Shown here piece by piece: positions 18,592 through 28,200 of a stretch of DNA of 44,717 nt. Numbering within the stretch: the stretch's first letter is position 1; every line of letters begins with the position of its first letter. Source of the stretch: Pirellula sp. (GTDB lineage Bacteria; Planctomycetota; Planctomycetia; Pirellulales; Pirellulaceae); contig JALOQS010000005.1 of assembly GCA_025459355.1 (NCBI GenBank), positions 1 through 44,717 on the forward strand. Reading direction: 5' to 3'. The notes under the pieces are model-generated. The model did no database searches. It was given only the letters and a program-made list of their open reading frames with translations, and was not told the DNA's origin. Made by a program: the position numbers and the translations under genes.

Positions 18592-19923
18592 TCAATTGGT
18601 GGGGTGTGTTTTATCTTTTTCGTTTGCCAAAAGCTTGCTGTCCTGTGCGAGAAGCTTTCTAAGCTCGACCCAAGTTCGTTCTGTCGCACCTCGATGCTCA
18701 GAGGCAACACCTGCAGCTCGTTTGCCCATGTCGATTCTAAGTTCCGGATGATGGGCCATATCAAGCACCCATGGCACAATTTCTGATGGATTTTCGAATT
18801 GTTTACAAGCGTTCTTGTCTCGCAGAAGGCGAACAACATCTCGAAAGTTTTTCGTATTCGGTCCAAAGGAGGTGGCCACACCGTAAGCGCACGGTTCGAT
18901 CATGTTTTGCCCACCGCGGTCTCCAAAGCTACCGCCGACAAAACCGATATCTGCCATGCCCCACCACCATCGCAGTTCTCCGATGGAATCCCCGAGGAAT
19001 ATCTGCCAATCCTGATTGATTGGATTGGCGTCATCGAGCCGTGACCGTCGATCCCATGGAATGCCCGTCGATTGAATCTTCTTCGCAACATCTTCGAATC
19101 GCTCCTTGTGGCGTGGAACGAGGATCATGCGCAGATTGGGAACTTTGGATCGCAGTTGCATAAACGCATCGATCATCAACTGTTCCTCGGGATATTGCGT
19201 GCTGCCAACGACCCAGATGAGATCCGTGCTATCAATTTGGAGCAACTGTCGCCGATCGAGAATCTCGTTCGACGAGCGGCTTGATGAAGCGTTGTCGAAT
19301 TTGATGCTACCGGTGTTCACGACACGGTTAGGGGCCGCACCTAAGGCTATAAAACGCTCCTGGTATGTTTCGTTTTGAACACCAATCCAAGTGACTGAAC
19401 TCAGGGCTCGACGAACGATGAATGAAAGCTTCTTGTACCCGCGGAAGCTCGATTCGCTTAATCTTCCGTTCACAATTGCTACAGGACAGCCGCTCGATTC
19501 TGCTTGTCGAAGCCAGTTTGGCCAGATTTCGAGTTCCGCCAGCACCAAGAGTTTGGGATGAAGATCACGAAAAACACGCGAAACGGCCCAGGAAAAATCG
19601 AGCGGAGCGAAAAAAACGTCGTGGTTTTTATACAGTTCACACGCAATGTCGTAGCCTGAGTCGGTACTTGTCGAGATGGCGATGCGAAATGATGGGAATT
19701 CTTGCGCAAAACGCTGAACGAGCGGACGGACCAATTGGACTTCTCCAACACTAACCGCATGAATCCAGATGGTAGGGCGAGGACTATCACCTAACCTTGT
19801 TATTCCAAAGAGTTTTGAAGCAGCTCCCCTTTTGTACCGACCGTATCGAATGGCGCGATACAGCACCAAGGGGCTGACGCATAACAGGGCAATTAGGTAT
19901 AGAAGGTTTGCGATGTAAAGCAT
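18592..19923 (-). CDS. waaA: 3-deoxy-D-manno-octulosonic acid (Kdo) transferase WaaA
   Basis: A 443-residue GT30 glycosyltransferase that adds Kdo to lipid A at the inner face of the cytoplasmic membrane. The N-terminal hydrophobic anchor (LLYLIALLCVSPLVLY) is typical. Family motifs include WIHAVSVGEV (with the catalytic Glu), LAELEIWPNW, VVGSTQYPEEQ, GFVGGSFGDRGGQNMIEP and GPNTKNFRDV. The length fits the family (about 420-440). Its presence supports a lipid A/Kdo type outer membrane. The ATG is at 19923, 68 bases from the divergent start at 19992, so promoters for both genes must share that short gap. The speA gene follows on the same strand. Confidence 0.95.
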   Translation of the reverse strand: MLYIANLLYLIALLCVSPLVLYRAIRYGRYKRGAASKLFGITRLGDSPRPTIWIHAVSVGEVQLVRPLVQRFAQEFPSFRIAISTSTDSGYDIACELYKNHDVFFAPLDFSWAVSRVFRDLHPKLLVLAELEIWPNWLRQAESSGCPVAIVNGRLSESSFRGYKKLSFIVRRALSSVTWIGVQNETYQERFIALGAAPNRVVNTGSIKFDNASSSRSSNEILDRRQLLQIDSTDLIWVVGSTQYPEEQLMIDAFMQLRSKVPNLRMILVPRHKERFEDVAKKIQSTGIPWDRRSRLDDANPINQDWQIFLGDSIGELRWWWGMADIGFVGGSFGDRGGQNMIEPCAYGVATSFGPNTKNFRDVVRLLRDKNACKQFENPSEIVPWVLDMAHHPELRIDMGKRAAGVASEHRGATERTWVELRKLLAQDSKLLANEKDKTHPTN

Positions 19924-19991
19924 TTTTGATTAAGATGTGGGCGTCCCGAGCTGGGACTACTACAGCCTTTCAATCCTCAAGTACCAATTTT

Positions 19992-20972
19992 ATGAGCGAC
20001 GCCGCCCTTTCGACAGCCTCCGCAGCTGCTCCCGCAGAAAATCGCACAATTGGCTATTCCCTACAAGGGACCGCAGCACTTTTGTTGGCGATTTCTGTGC
20101 TGGTGGGCTGGGGATTTTGGATGAATTGGTTTTCCAAGACGGATAGTCTCGTTTGCTCCATTTGTCTCGCACTGGGTTTCGTAATCGCGTTATCGCGAGG
20201 AATGATGACGGAACCCATGTACCGAAGGACTTTGGTTCCGGCGATCTTTTTGGGGATAGCATTTTTGGTCCTGTTTTACTCCGTGGTGTCGGGGCGACCA
20301 AAGATAAGCTGTATAGCGGCCGGGTTTTCGGTGGCTGGATGGCTCGCGTATGTGCTTCGTTCGGAAAGTGCCTTTCAAGCGTTGAGCTTGGGAGTTGCAT
20401 TCATGGTCCCTTCGATTGTGGACGCTTGTGAGCAACGAGGTGGGTTTGAATTCATTGAAAGCTGTGCTTTAAATTTGACCTCGGGGCTCGCTGAGGCCAA
20501 CAGTCAGTTCCACATCCAGCGAGATGGGGCGATTGAATTTGGGCATGGGGTCGCGGACAGATTCTCTAGCGTAGGACGTTGGGACAGCATCTTGCCGTTC
20601 GTAGGGATCTCCTTTTTTTGCATCTATGTGTTCCGCAGGAACTTGATCCCTAGCGTTTTAATCATCGTCTCCGCCTTTCTTGTTTGGATGGCAATTCGAG
20701 CAACCGCGTGGGTCGCGTTTTCGTGGTATGCAGAGCGAAATGAAGTATGGCCCGAGTGGGGAATGGGGATGCAGTTATTTCTGTTCGCATTGGGCGCTGT
20801 CATGATTGTCTTATTGGATCAGTTTTTCGCAGCTCTTTTCGAGCCAATCCCTGCTGAATTCATCAACGAGGATCTACCGCTAGCAGCGACGGTATGGAAC
20901 GGTATGGTTTCTTTACCATCACTTTGTTTCAAGATCCCCCAGCGTTCCTTCGACAGGGACAATGAGGAATAA
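19992..20972 (+). CDS. Polytopic membrane protein, putative exosortase/XrtU-like
   Basis: A ~326-residue protein with about eight hydrophobic segments. The segment VADRFSSVGRWDSILPF, followed by a membrane helix, a basic FRRNLIPS turn and another helix ending MAIRATAWVAF, resembles the exosortase core (Cys-Ser-Gly..Arg, then an Asn/Arg-containing helix). However, the position where the catalytic Cys is expected reads Phe-Ser-Ser. Exosortases cleave C-terminal sorting signals of exported proteins and often sit beside polysaccharide genes and TPR proteins, as here. The start is taken as the ATG at 19992 (MSDAALSTAS), because the longer frame from 19908 would overlap the divergent waaA start. 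Its end overlaps the TPR gene by 11 bases. The function is tentative; it may be an inactive homologue or an unrelated membrane protein. Confidence 0.5.
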   Translation: MSDAALSTASAAAPAENRTIGYSLQGTAALLLAISVLVGWGFWMNWFSKTDSLVCSICLALGFVIALSRGMMTEPMYRRTLVPAIFLGIAFLVLFYSVVSGRPKISCIAAGFSVAGWLAYVLRSESAFQALSLGVAFMVPSIVDACEQRGGFEFIESCALNLTSGLAEANSQFHIQRDGAIEFGHGVADRFSSVGRWDSILPFVGISFFCIYVFRRNLIPSVLIIVSAFLVWMAIRATAWVAFSWYAERNEVWPEWGMGMQLFLFALGAVMIVLLDQFFAALFEPIPAEFINEDLPLAATVWNGMVSLPSLCFKIPQRSFDRDNEE

Positions 20973-22671
20973 CTACGATCGTAGTCTGTGTTTGATCTAT
21001 TTACGCCCTTCAGAAAATCGTTCTGAGTTTGAAATTATGTCAACTATAAAATGGTTAATCCAGGAGATGGTCAAAGCGTTCTCGTCGCCGCTGTCATTTC
21101 TTGGAAGTGTTTTGGATGCCTTACGTGGTTGGCGTTATTCACGAAAACGTGTCAGGATTCTATTAGGACTGTTGCCAGTATTGTTGCTAGCGGTTGTATA
21201 CGCTGGATATGGATTTAGCTTGTTCGAACGAGTGGATTCTCGCGTCCAGAAGTATGGATTCAAGAGCGAAGCGGTGTGTCCGTCCGCAAACCTCGAAGAA
21301 GCCGCCTATTCAAAGCTTGATTTTTTGAAGCAGAACATAGGAGCCGAAGCCTCGAAGCCGTTGGAGATTTCCCCTATTCAAATGCGGTACGTCAAGATTC
21401 TGAACGAAAGAATCCTCGCGACCGAGCCAGACGACAATAGTGCGAAGTATCGGCTGGCACTCAGCGAAGCTATCTCAGGCAACGTAGATGAATGCATGAC
21501 CATTATGACGGATGTTGCCAGTGGCAAGAACGGCCCTTTCCCAGCGGCGAACTCCTGGATAGCCGCGAAAATGATCGATGACTTTCAAAAGTCAAACGAT
21601 AACACCATGTTGCCCGAAATCGCTACTCAATTAAAAGTGGCATCGACCTGGCCAGGGGTCCGCCCCCAAATGCTGGCGTTTTATGCAAGAATTTTGGCGA
21701 GCTCTGGAATGGTCGGTGACGCAATTACCGTCGCTAAAGATGCCGTAAAGCGTAGTCGATTTTATCACCTAGATCTTCTACAGTACTATAACGCCGCAGG
21801 GAACGCTGACGGTGTGAGAACCTCAGGGTACGAAGTGGAAAAGATCTACGGAGCCCGCATTAACACCGCCCTCGAAACAAAAATCGATCGCCTCGCCGTT
21901 GCCGAAGCCCGCTTCTTGATGGGCAAACCTGACTCGGCCATCGAAGTGCTAAGGGAAGGTCTTGCGAAAGAATCGACAACGAACAAAACCGAATTGTCTC
22001 GCGCTTTGTCGGAATACAAGTTAAGGCAATTCGACAAGTCGATCCAACGATTGGACGACGGCACTTTTATAGCCGACGTTTCTTACTTAGATGATGCTGT
22101 CGATGCGGATCCTAATAACCCGAAAGTCTCCGAAACAGTTGCTCGCATGCTGCCCATGAAAATCAGACCGTCTCGCAAGGTGATTGCTATTCTCAAGCAA
22201 CAAATCGAAACTGGTGTTACCTCGGGAGATGCGCACAGAATTTTAGCTGAAGGGTACTACGCTTCCGGGAACACTGCCGAAGCGATTAAGAGTTGGGAGT
22301 CAGCAATCAGCAAATCGGCAATAGATGCTAGCTCCCGAAACAATCTTGCACTGGTCCTAGCGAGAGAAAAGCCACCTCAGCTAGAGCGAGCGTTTGAGTT
22401 GATCGCGGAAGCAGACCGGCTATCGCCCAATTCGGCCGAAGTGCTCGACAGCTACGGTCAGATCTTGGCCATCGCCAATAAACCAGCGGAAGCCATTGTT
22501 AAACTAGAGGCTGCTGTTCGCTTGGATCCGAACAAAAAAACCACTCGCAAAGTGCTGGAGCAGTGCTATCGCCAACTAAACATGATTGACCTTGCGGATG
22601 CACAAGCCGCAGCAATCAAATCTATCGAAGATGCAGGCTTGCCTCCAAAAAGCACCACGACGCCGGACTAA
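20962..22671 (+). CDS. Membrane-anchored TPR repeat protein
   Basis: A 569-residue protein with one membrane segment (ILLGLLPVLLLAVVYAGYGF, about residues 66-85) after a basic stretch, and then a long helical region. TPR-like repeats are clear in the C-terminal third: HRILAEGYYASGNTAEAIKS, NNLALVLAREKPPQLERAFE and EVLDSYGQILAIANKPAEAI, with the usual Ala/Gly/Pro spacing. It is probably a periplasmic scaffold anchored in the inner membrane. Translation is likely coupled to the upstream membrane protein through the 11-base overlap. An in-frame ATG at 21037 would remove 25 residues and cannot be excluded. In exosortase-type clusters a TPR protein is often found, which fits but does not prove the upstream assignment. 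Confidence 0.8.
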   Translation: MRNNYDRSLCLIYLRPSENRSEFEIMSTIKWLIQEMVKAFSSPLSFLGSVLDALRGWRYSRKRVRILLGLLPVLLLAVVYAGYGFSLFERVDSRVQKYGFKSEAVCPSANLEEAAYSKLDFLKQNIGAEASKPLEISPIQMRYVKILNERILATEPDDNSAKYRLALSEAISGNVDECMTIMTDVASGKNGPFPAANSWIAAKMIDDFQKSNDNTMLPEIATQLKVASTWPGVRPQMLAFYARILASSGMVGDAITVAKDAVKRSRFYHLDLLQYYNAAGNADGVRTSGYEVEKIYGARINTALETKIDRLAVAEARFLMGKPDSAIEVLREGLAKESTTNKTELSRALSEYKLRQFDKSIQRLDDGTFIADVSYLDDAVDADPNNPKVSETVARMLPMKIRPSRKVIAILKQQIETGVTSGDAHRILAEGYYASGNTAEAIKSWESAISKSAIDASSRNNLALVLAREKPPQLERAFELIAEADRLSPNSAEVLDSYGQILAIANKPAEAIVKLEAAVRLDPNKKTTRKVLEQCYRQLNMIDLADAQAAAIKSIEDAGLPPKSTTTPD

Positions 22672-22698
22672 AGCAGAACCCAGAATGGTATCAACATC

Positions 22699-22735
22699 GA
22701 GTGGGTGCTCGAATCACTCCATCGAGCACTCACTC
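22699..22735. terminator. Convergent hairpin between the TPR gene and the sugar dehydrogenase
   Basis: GAGTGGGTGCTCGA (22699-22712) and TCGAGCACTCACTC (22722-22735) form a 14-bp stem with one G-T/mismatch position and a nine-base loop. It sits 28 bases after the TPR stop and just before the stop of the opposing gene at 22742, so it can serve both strands. No long T-run follows. Confidence 0.75.
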
Positions 22736-22741
22736 TGAACC

Positions 22742-24031
22742 TTACGCTTTGACAATCTTAGCATTGGGTTGGCACTCCCTAGTCGCGTTTCTGGTGTCCA
22801 CAATAAGCTTCGACCACGCAACAAGCTTTTCATAATCCACGCTCTCATGCGCCGTGCATATGATCACCGCATCGAATTCTTCAATCGACCCTTGAGAGAA
22901 CTCAATGCTACGTTTCCCAGCCCAATGAGAATGCTCTCGACTGGGACGAATCGCTGGAACGAAGGGATCATAGTAATCAACCACCGCGCCTGCATCACTT
23001 AGTAAATCCAGAAGAACATAGGCGGGTGACTCACGATCATCGTCCACATTCGCCTTATAAGCTAAACCGACAATCAATAGCCTGCTACCATTGATGGGTA
23101 AACGCTTTTCATTGAGGGCATGGGCAATTCGGTTGACCACATAATGTGGCATGCTGGTATTGATCTCCCCTGCAAGCTCAATGAATCGCGTCGATTGACC
23201 ATACTCACGTGCCTTCCAGGTCAAGTAGAAAGGATCGATCGGTATACAGTGCCCCCCTAAGCCAGGCCCCGGGTAGAACGGCATAAAACCGAACGGCTTG
23301 GTCTTAGCTGCTTCGATAACGTCCCATATGTCGATGCCCATCTTCTCGTAAACCATCTTTAGTTCGTTCACGAGAGCGATATTGACGCTTCGAAAAATGT
23401 TCTCCAATAACTTCGTCGCTTCTGCGACCCTACAATTCTTGACGGGGACAACCGAATCGACAGCCCTTTCATAAAGCTCTACTGCTGCCTTGAGGCAGGC
23501 TGGAGTCAAACCACCTACCACCTTAGGAATTCTGCTAACTGCACTGTTAGGATTTCCTGGATCCTCGCGTTCAGGAGAAAAAGCCAAATGAAAATCAACG
23601 CCCGCTACCAAACCTGATCCTGCTTCAAGCACCTCGCGAAGATCTTCATCAGTAGTCCCCGGGTAAGTCGTTGACTCCAGGACGACCAATTGTGGCGTGT
23701 CTCTTTTTCTAAGATAAGGGGCAATGGTTCGTCCTGTATTGAGCACGAAAGAAAGATCGGGTTCGCGATTGCGACTAAGAGGTGTTGGTACACAAATAAT
23801 GATCTGTTCACATTCGCTAACCAATGAAAAATCGACCGAAGCCCTAAGCATGCCAGCATCTACGGCTTTGGCAATTTCCCGACTTTCGATGTGGTGGATG
23901 TAGCTTTGGCCTGACTGGATTGATTCAATCTTCGTTGCATCGATATCGAGCCCCATCACCTTTGAGCCCTTTCGAGCAAACTGCAATCCAAGCGGCAGAC
24001 CGACGTAACCAAGTCCAATTATGGCAATCAT
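22742..24031 (-). CDS. Nucleotide sugar dehydrogenase (UDP-N-acetylhexosamine/UDP-glucose type)
   Basis: A 429-residue NAD-dependent UDP-sugar 6-dehydrogenase that oxidises the C6 alcohol to a uronic acid for surface polysaccharide. The N-terminal Rossmann motif is IGLGYVGLPLG (5-15). Other landmarks are CVPTPL (80-85), ESTTYPGTTDED, FSPEREDPGN, K207 in ATKLLENIFRS, and the catalytic Cys262 in GGHCIPIDPFYL. The C-terminal domain contains GLAYKANVDDDRESPA. The SYIHHI segment and STRFIELAGEIN point to the WbpA/WecC branch (UDP-GlcNAc or UDP-ManNAc substrates) rather than Ugd, but the substrate cannot be fixed by eye. It converges with the TPR gene, and its neighbours suggest an envelope polysaccharide role. 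Confidence 0.92.
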   Translation of the reverse strand: MIAIIGLGYVGLPLGLQFARKGSKVMGLDIDATKIESIQSGQSYIHHIESREIAKAVDAGMLRASVDFSLVSECEQIIICVPTPLSRNREPDLSFVLNTGRTIAPYLRKRDTPQLVVLESTTYPGTTDEDLREVLEAGSGLVAGVDFHLAFSPEREDPGNPNSAVSRIPKVVGGLTPACLKAAVELYERAVDSVVPVKNCRVAEATKLLENIFRSVNIALVNELKMVYEKMGIDIWDVIEAAKTKPFGFMPFYPGPGLGGHCIPIDPFYLTWKAREYGQSTRFIELAGEINTSMPHYVVNRIAHALNEKRLPINGSRLLIVGLAYKANVDDDRESPAYVLLDLLSDAGAVVDYYDPFVPAIRPSREHSHWAGKRSIEFSQGSIEEFDAVIICTAHESVDYEKLVAWSKLIVDTRNATRECQPNAKIVKA

Positions 24032-24398
24032 AATCTATTAGATGATTTGAGCAGAAAATCGATGCTTTTGACTAAACTCCGACCAAGCGTTAAGCCAAGG
24101 GTAACCTGCCTGTGTTCGGTTGCCAAGCCAAGCGTTCTGATTCCAAACACGATTGCGAATAAACACGATCAAGATCGGTCCCGCCACCAATCTTGCATCA
24201 AATCCCGTACAAGCGATAGTATCGCCTGGGACTCCTAAGTTACTCCCAGTTTGGAAATACTAACGCTTTGCCAGACCAGAAGACATTTTTTCGGGTGTTT
24301 GACCAAGATATTCAGGGGGCAGGCGAACTGATCCAGTCGCTGTGCTCGCCAGTCGCCATCCATCGCCTGCTTATCGTGTTTAACGTAGAGATCAAACT
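24032..24398. promoter_or_regulatory. Divergent intergenic region before the ABC transporter
   Basis: This 367-bp gap lies between two divergent genes and should contain both promoters. Near the ABC gene, TAGAGA lies about seven bases before the ATG at 24399 and may be a weak ribosome binding site. I see no gene, RNA or convincing inverted repeat. Confidence 0.4.
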
Positions 24399-25262
24399 AT
24401 GCAACTATCAATCAAAAGCTTGACCAAAACCTACCCGGGTGACGTTCGCGCGCTGGACAATATATCGCTCACGATCCCGACGGGCATGTTTGGGTTACTC
24501 GGTCCAAATGGAGCAGGGAAATCGACTTTGATGCGCACAATTGCTACCTTGCAAGACGCCGATCAGGGATCGATCATGCTGGGTGATGTTGATGTTCTCC
24601 GAAACAAGGCTCAGATTCGAAAGCATCTGGGCTATCTTCCTCAGGAGTTTGGGGTCTATCCACGGACCAGCGCGGTATCGCTTTTAACCCATCTCGCTTC
24701 GTTAAAGGGTGTTGGTGATGGTGCAAAACATCGCCGAGAGATTGTCGATGCTTTGTTGTTTCGTGTGAACCTTTACGACGTCCGGCACAAAGCGGTGGCA
24801 ACCTACTCGGGAGGCATGCGCCAACGATTCGGGATCGCGCAAGCGCTACTGGGCGATCCCAAATTGATCATTGTCGATGAACCAACCGCAGGACTCGATC
24901 CCGGAGAACGCAATCGATTTTACAATTTGCTGTCAGAAGTCGGAGAAAGTGTGGTCGTGATTCTGTCGACCCACATTGTCGAAGATGTTAAAGAACTTTG
25001 CCAAAACATGGCCATCATTCATCGTGGGCAATTGAAGTTTAATGGCTCCCCAAGCTCCGCGGAGGCTTCCATGCGAGGGAAGATTTGGAGCCGGTCCATG
25101 TCGAAACAAGAGTTGCGTGACCTGCAAGGATTCCGTGTCCTTTCAACGAAATTGATCGAAGGAAGACCTATCGTTCGCGTGTTCAGCGATGCTAATCCTG
25201 GCGAGGGATTTCAATGCGCGGAACCGAATCTGGAAGACGCCTTCTTTTTTCATATCCAATAG
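24399..25262 (+). CDS. ABC transporter ATP-binding protein
   Basis: A 287-residue ABC ATPase. Walker A is GPNGAGKST (35-43), the signature is YSGGMRQRFG and Walker B is LIIVDEPTAGLDP; the H-loop is in LSTHIVEDV. The sequence is of the ABC-2/CcmA type that works with exporter-like permeases. It is 24 bases upstream of the permease–M1 fusion and is surely its energising subunit; a substrate cannot be deduced. The C-terminal ~70 residues after the ATPase core (from about GKIWSRSM) form the small regulatory extension common in this type. Confidence 0.95.
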   Translation: MQLSIKSLTKTYPGDVRALDNISLTIPTGMFGLLGPNGAGKSTLMRTIATLQDADQGSIMLGDVDVLRNKAQIRKHLGYLPQEFGVYPRTSAVSLLTHLASLKGVGDGAKHRREIVDALLFRVNLYDVRHKAVATYSGGMRQRFGIAQALLGDPKLIIVDEPTAGLDPGERNRFYNLLSEVGESVVVILSTHIVEDVKELCQNMAIIHRGQLKFNGSPSSAEASMRGKIWSRSMSKQELRDLQGFRVLSTKLIEGRPIVRVFSDANPGEGFQCAEPNLEDAFFFHIQ

Positions 25263-25286
25263 AAATGCGAACAGATAGGTAGAACC

Positions 25287-28200
25287 ATGCTAGAATTCTT
25301 TCGCTTTGAACTCAACTATTGGCTCCGTGGATATATGGTCTATATCTTCACCGGGCTCATGGCATTCATGTTTGCCACGGCGACCTACTCGGATAACTTG
25401 CAAATTGGAGGTGCGATTGGAAACACGTTTCGCAATGCTCCGTATGTGATCCAGCAGTACTATGCGATAGCCGGCTTGCTAGGTGCGTTGATCATCACGA
25501 CATTTTTTGATTCCGCGGCCTCGAGAGATTTCTCTTCGAAGTTTGCAGACGTTCTGTTTACAAAACCCATTCGCAAATCGGACTATCTGATTGGGCGTTT
25601 TCTCGCGGCCTGTTGTGTTTCCCTGCTGCCGATGATTGGAATCTCGATTGGGATCATCGTGGCGGGATGGCTTCCGTATCGGGACCTGGAGCGCTGGTGT
25701 GCGATCAACTGGACGGCACACGGCCTGTCGCTGATTACGTTTGCCATTCCAAACGTTCTCTTTGTCGGAGCGATTGTCTTTGCCATCGCGACGTGGACGC
25801 GTAGCACGCTTTATTCCTTTCTCGCTGTGTTGGGGCTATTGGTAGCCTATAGTGTCGCCCTGTCGCTCGTTAGTGAACTTTCCAATGAATCATTTGCCGT
25901 CTTGGCAGACCCAATGGGGGCAACCGGTTTTGGAATCGCAACGAAGTACTGGACCCCAGATCAGCGAAACAATTGGGTGGTTCCGCTCAGTGGATTACTT
26001 CTCGTGAACCGTGTGCTATGGCTTACGGTCTCGATCTTAATTTTGGCCGTGGCCGCATGGCGATTCCGATTTGAAACGGTCGCAAGGTCGAGCGGTAAAC
26101 AAAAGGTAAAGACAAAGAGCTCCCCGAGTTTGTCTACCGGTCATGGTAGTCAAGCGTGGCCAGTTACAACTCCTAACCCAGGATGGGCCTCGCAATGGCT
26201 ATCCTCGATTCGCATGGAAGCCTGGTTGGTGCTAAGAAGCCCCGCGTTTGTTGTGATTTTATGCTTCTCGTTACTCAACGCTGGGCTTGCAATCATATTC
26301 AGTGCGACCGAAGGGTTTGGTGTCCCTTCATTGCCCGTGACCTACAAAATGATCGATATTGTTCGCGGTAGTTTGACCGTTTTTGTGATCGCTATCTTAG
26401 CCTATTTTTCCGGCGTGTTAGTTTGGAAAGATCGAGACAATCGCATGCACGAAATCGTAGGAGCAACACCTGTCTCCAATAGCGCTTTGCTTTTGAGTCA
26501 CGTCGTATCTCTCATGACGATCCTTCTTTCGATTCATGCATTAATCATATCGTTATGCTGCCTCGTTCAATGGATCAATGGTTACACCAGATTTCAATTC
26601 GGGTTGTACTTCCTCGAGCTGATTGCGTTAGATGGCATTCGTTTCTTTTTCCTACTGGTCCTGGCTCTAGCGGCTCACACGGTTTCTCCAAACAAGTATG
26701 TTGGTTACTTTGCGTTTATCGCTTTGGTGATTGCGAATAACTTTGTTTGGCAGTTGTTCCGAGTCGAAACGTTGCTTGTAAGGTTTGGTCGCTTCCCTAG
26801 CTACACCTATTCCGATATGTTTGGATTTGCGCCGTATGTGTCCGGTATCGTTTGGTTTGTGATCTATTGGGGCTTCGCGGCTGGTTGCTTTCTTTGGCTG
26901 ATTTCAGCAGCACTTCATCGTGGAACACCAAAGAAATTCTCGAATCGATTGTGGTCTGGGCTCGCATCTTCCACCACGCAGGGGCGATTGATGGTTGTTG
27001 TAATGCTGTCGGGAATGATGTCCGTCGGCGGATGGCTTTACTACAACACCCAAGTTCTTAACACACTCATCGGTGGCGAAGAATTAGAAAACCGCCGGGC
27101 GGAATACGAGAAAACCTACGCTTCTCTGGAGGGTATTGCTCAACCTAAAATCACCAGCATTCGTTACGAGATCGATGTTTACCCCAACGAACGTAACATG
27201 GTTATGCGTGGTAAACAAACGATCCAGAATCTATCTGGTGCGAGTATTGACAAGCTTTATTTGAACGTAGCACCCGTCTACAAAACGGAGATAACGATCC
27301 CTGGCGGCGCTATCACCGAGGACAACGAGAAACTATCGATGCGTGTCATTCAACTGGATCCACCCTTGGAACCTAACGAAAGCCGCGAAATGAGCTTTGA
27401 GGTGCGTAGTCAAAATCGAGGTATTGAAAATCAAGTCAGCGATACGTCGCTTGTGCAAAACGGTAGCTTCTTCAACAGTGATCTGGCTCCAAATTTTGGC
27501 TATGATCCAAACCGTAGAATCATGGACCCCAACCGAAGAAAGAAATTGGGGCTTGGGGTTGCGCAAGTCGTTCCTGATCTGACCCGCGAATGCGGCGTAC
27601 TCTGCAACACGCACTACATCGGAAGCGATGCTGACTATGTTGATGTAGAAACAATCATAAGCACTTCAGCCGATCAGATTGCTGTCGCTCCTGGTTCGCT
27701 CGTCAAGGCTTGGACGGAAAACGATCGAAACTACTACCACTATAAACTTGATCATCCGTCCCTAAACTTTTATTCGTTCATCTCGGCTAAGTACGAGGTT
27801 GACCGAAGCAAGTACGAGGATATCGACGTAGAGGTCTACTATCATAACGAACATAAATGGAACGTCCCTCGCATGTCGAAAGGTGTCAAGGATGCCCTAG
27901 AATATTGCTCACGCAACTTCGGTCCTTACATGCACAAGCAAGCGAGAATCATCGAATTTCCGAGAGTCGCGACCTTTGCCCAAGCATTCCCGGGCACTAT
28001 GCCTTACTCGGAGAGCATTGGCTTTATCGCAAACCTGAACAAGCCGGATGACATCGATATGGTCTACTACATTGTGTGCCACGAGATTGCACACCAGTGG
28101 TGGGCTCATCAAGTGATCGGTGCGAGAATGCAAGGCGCGACCTTGCTTTCTGAGACGCTCGCTCAATACACCGCGCTGATGATCATGAAGAAAGAATTTG

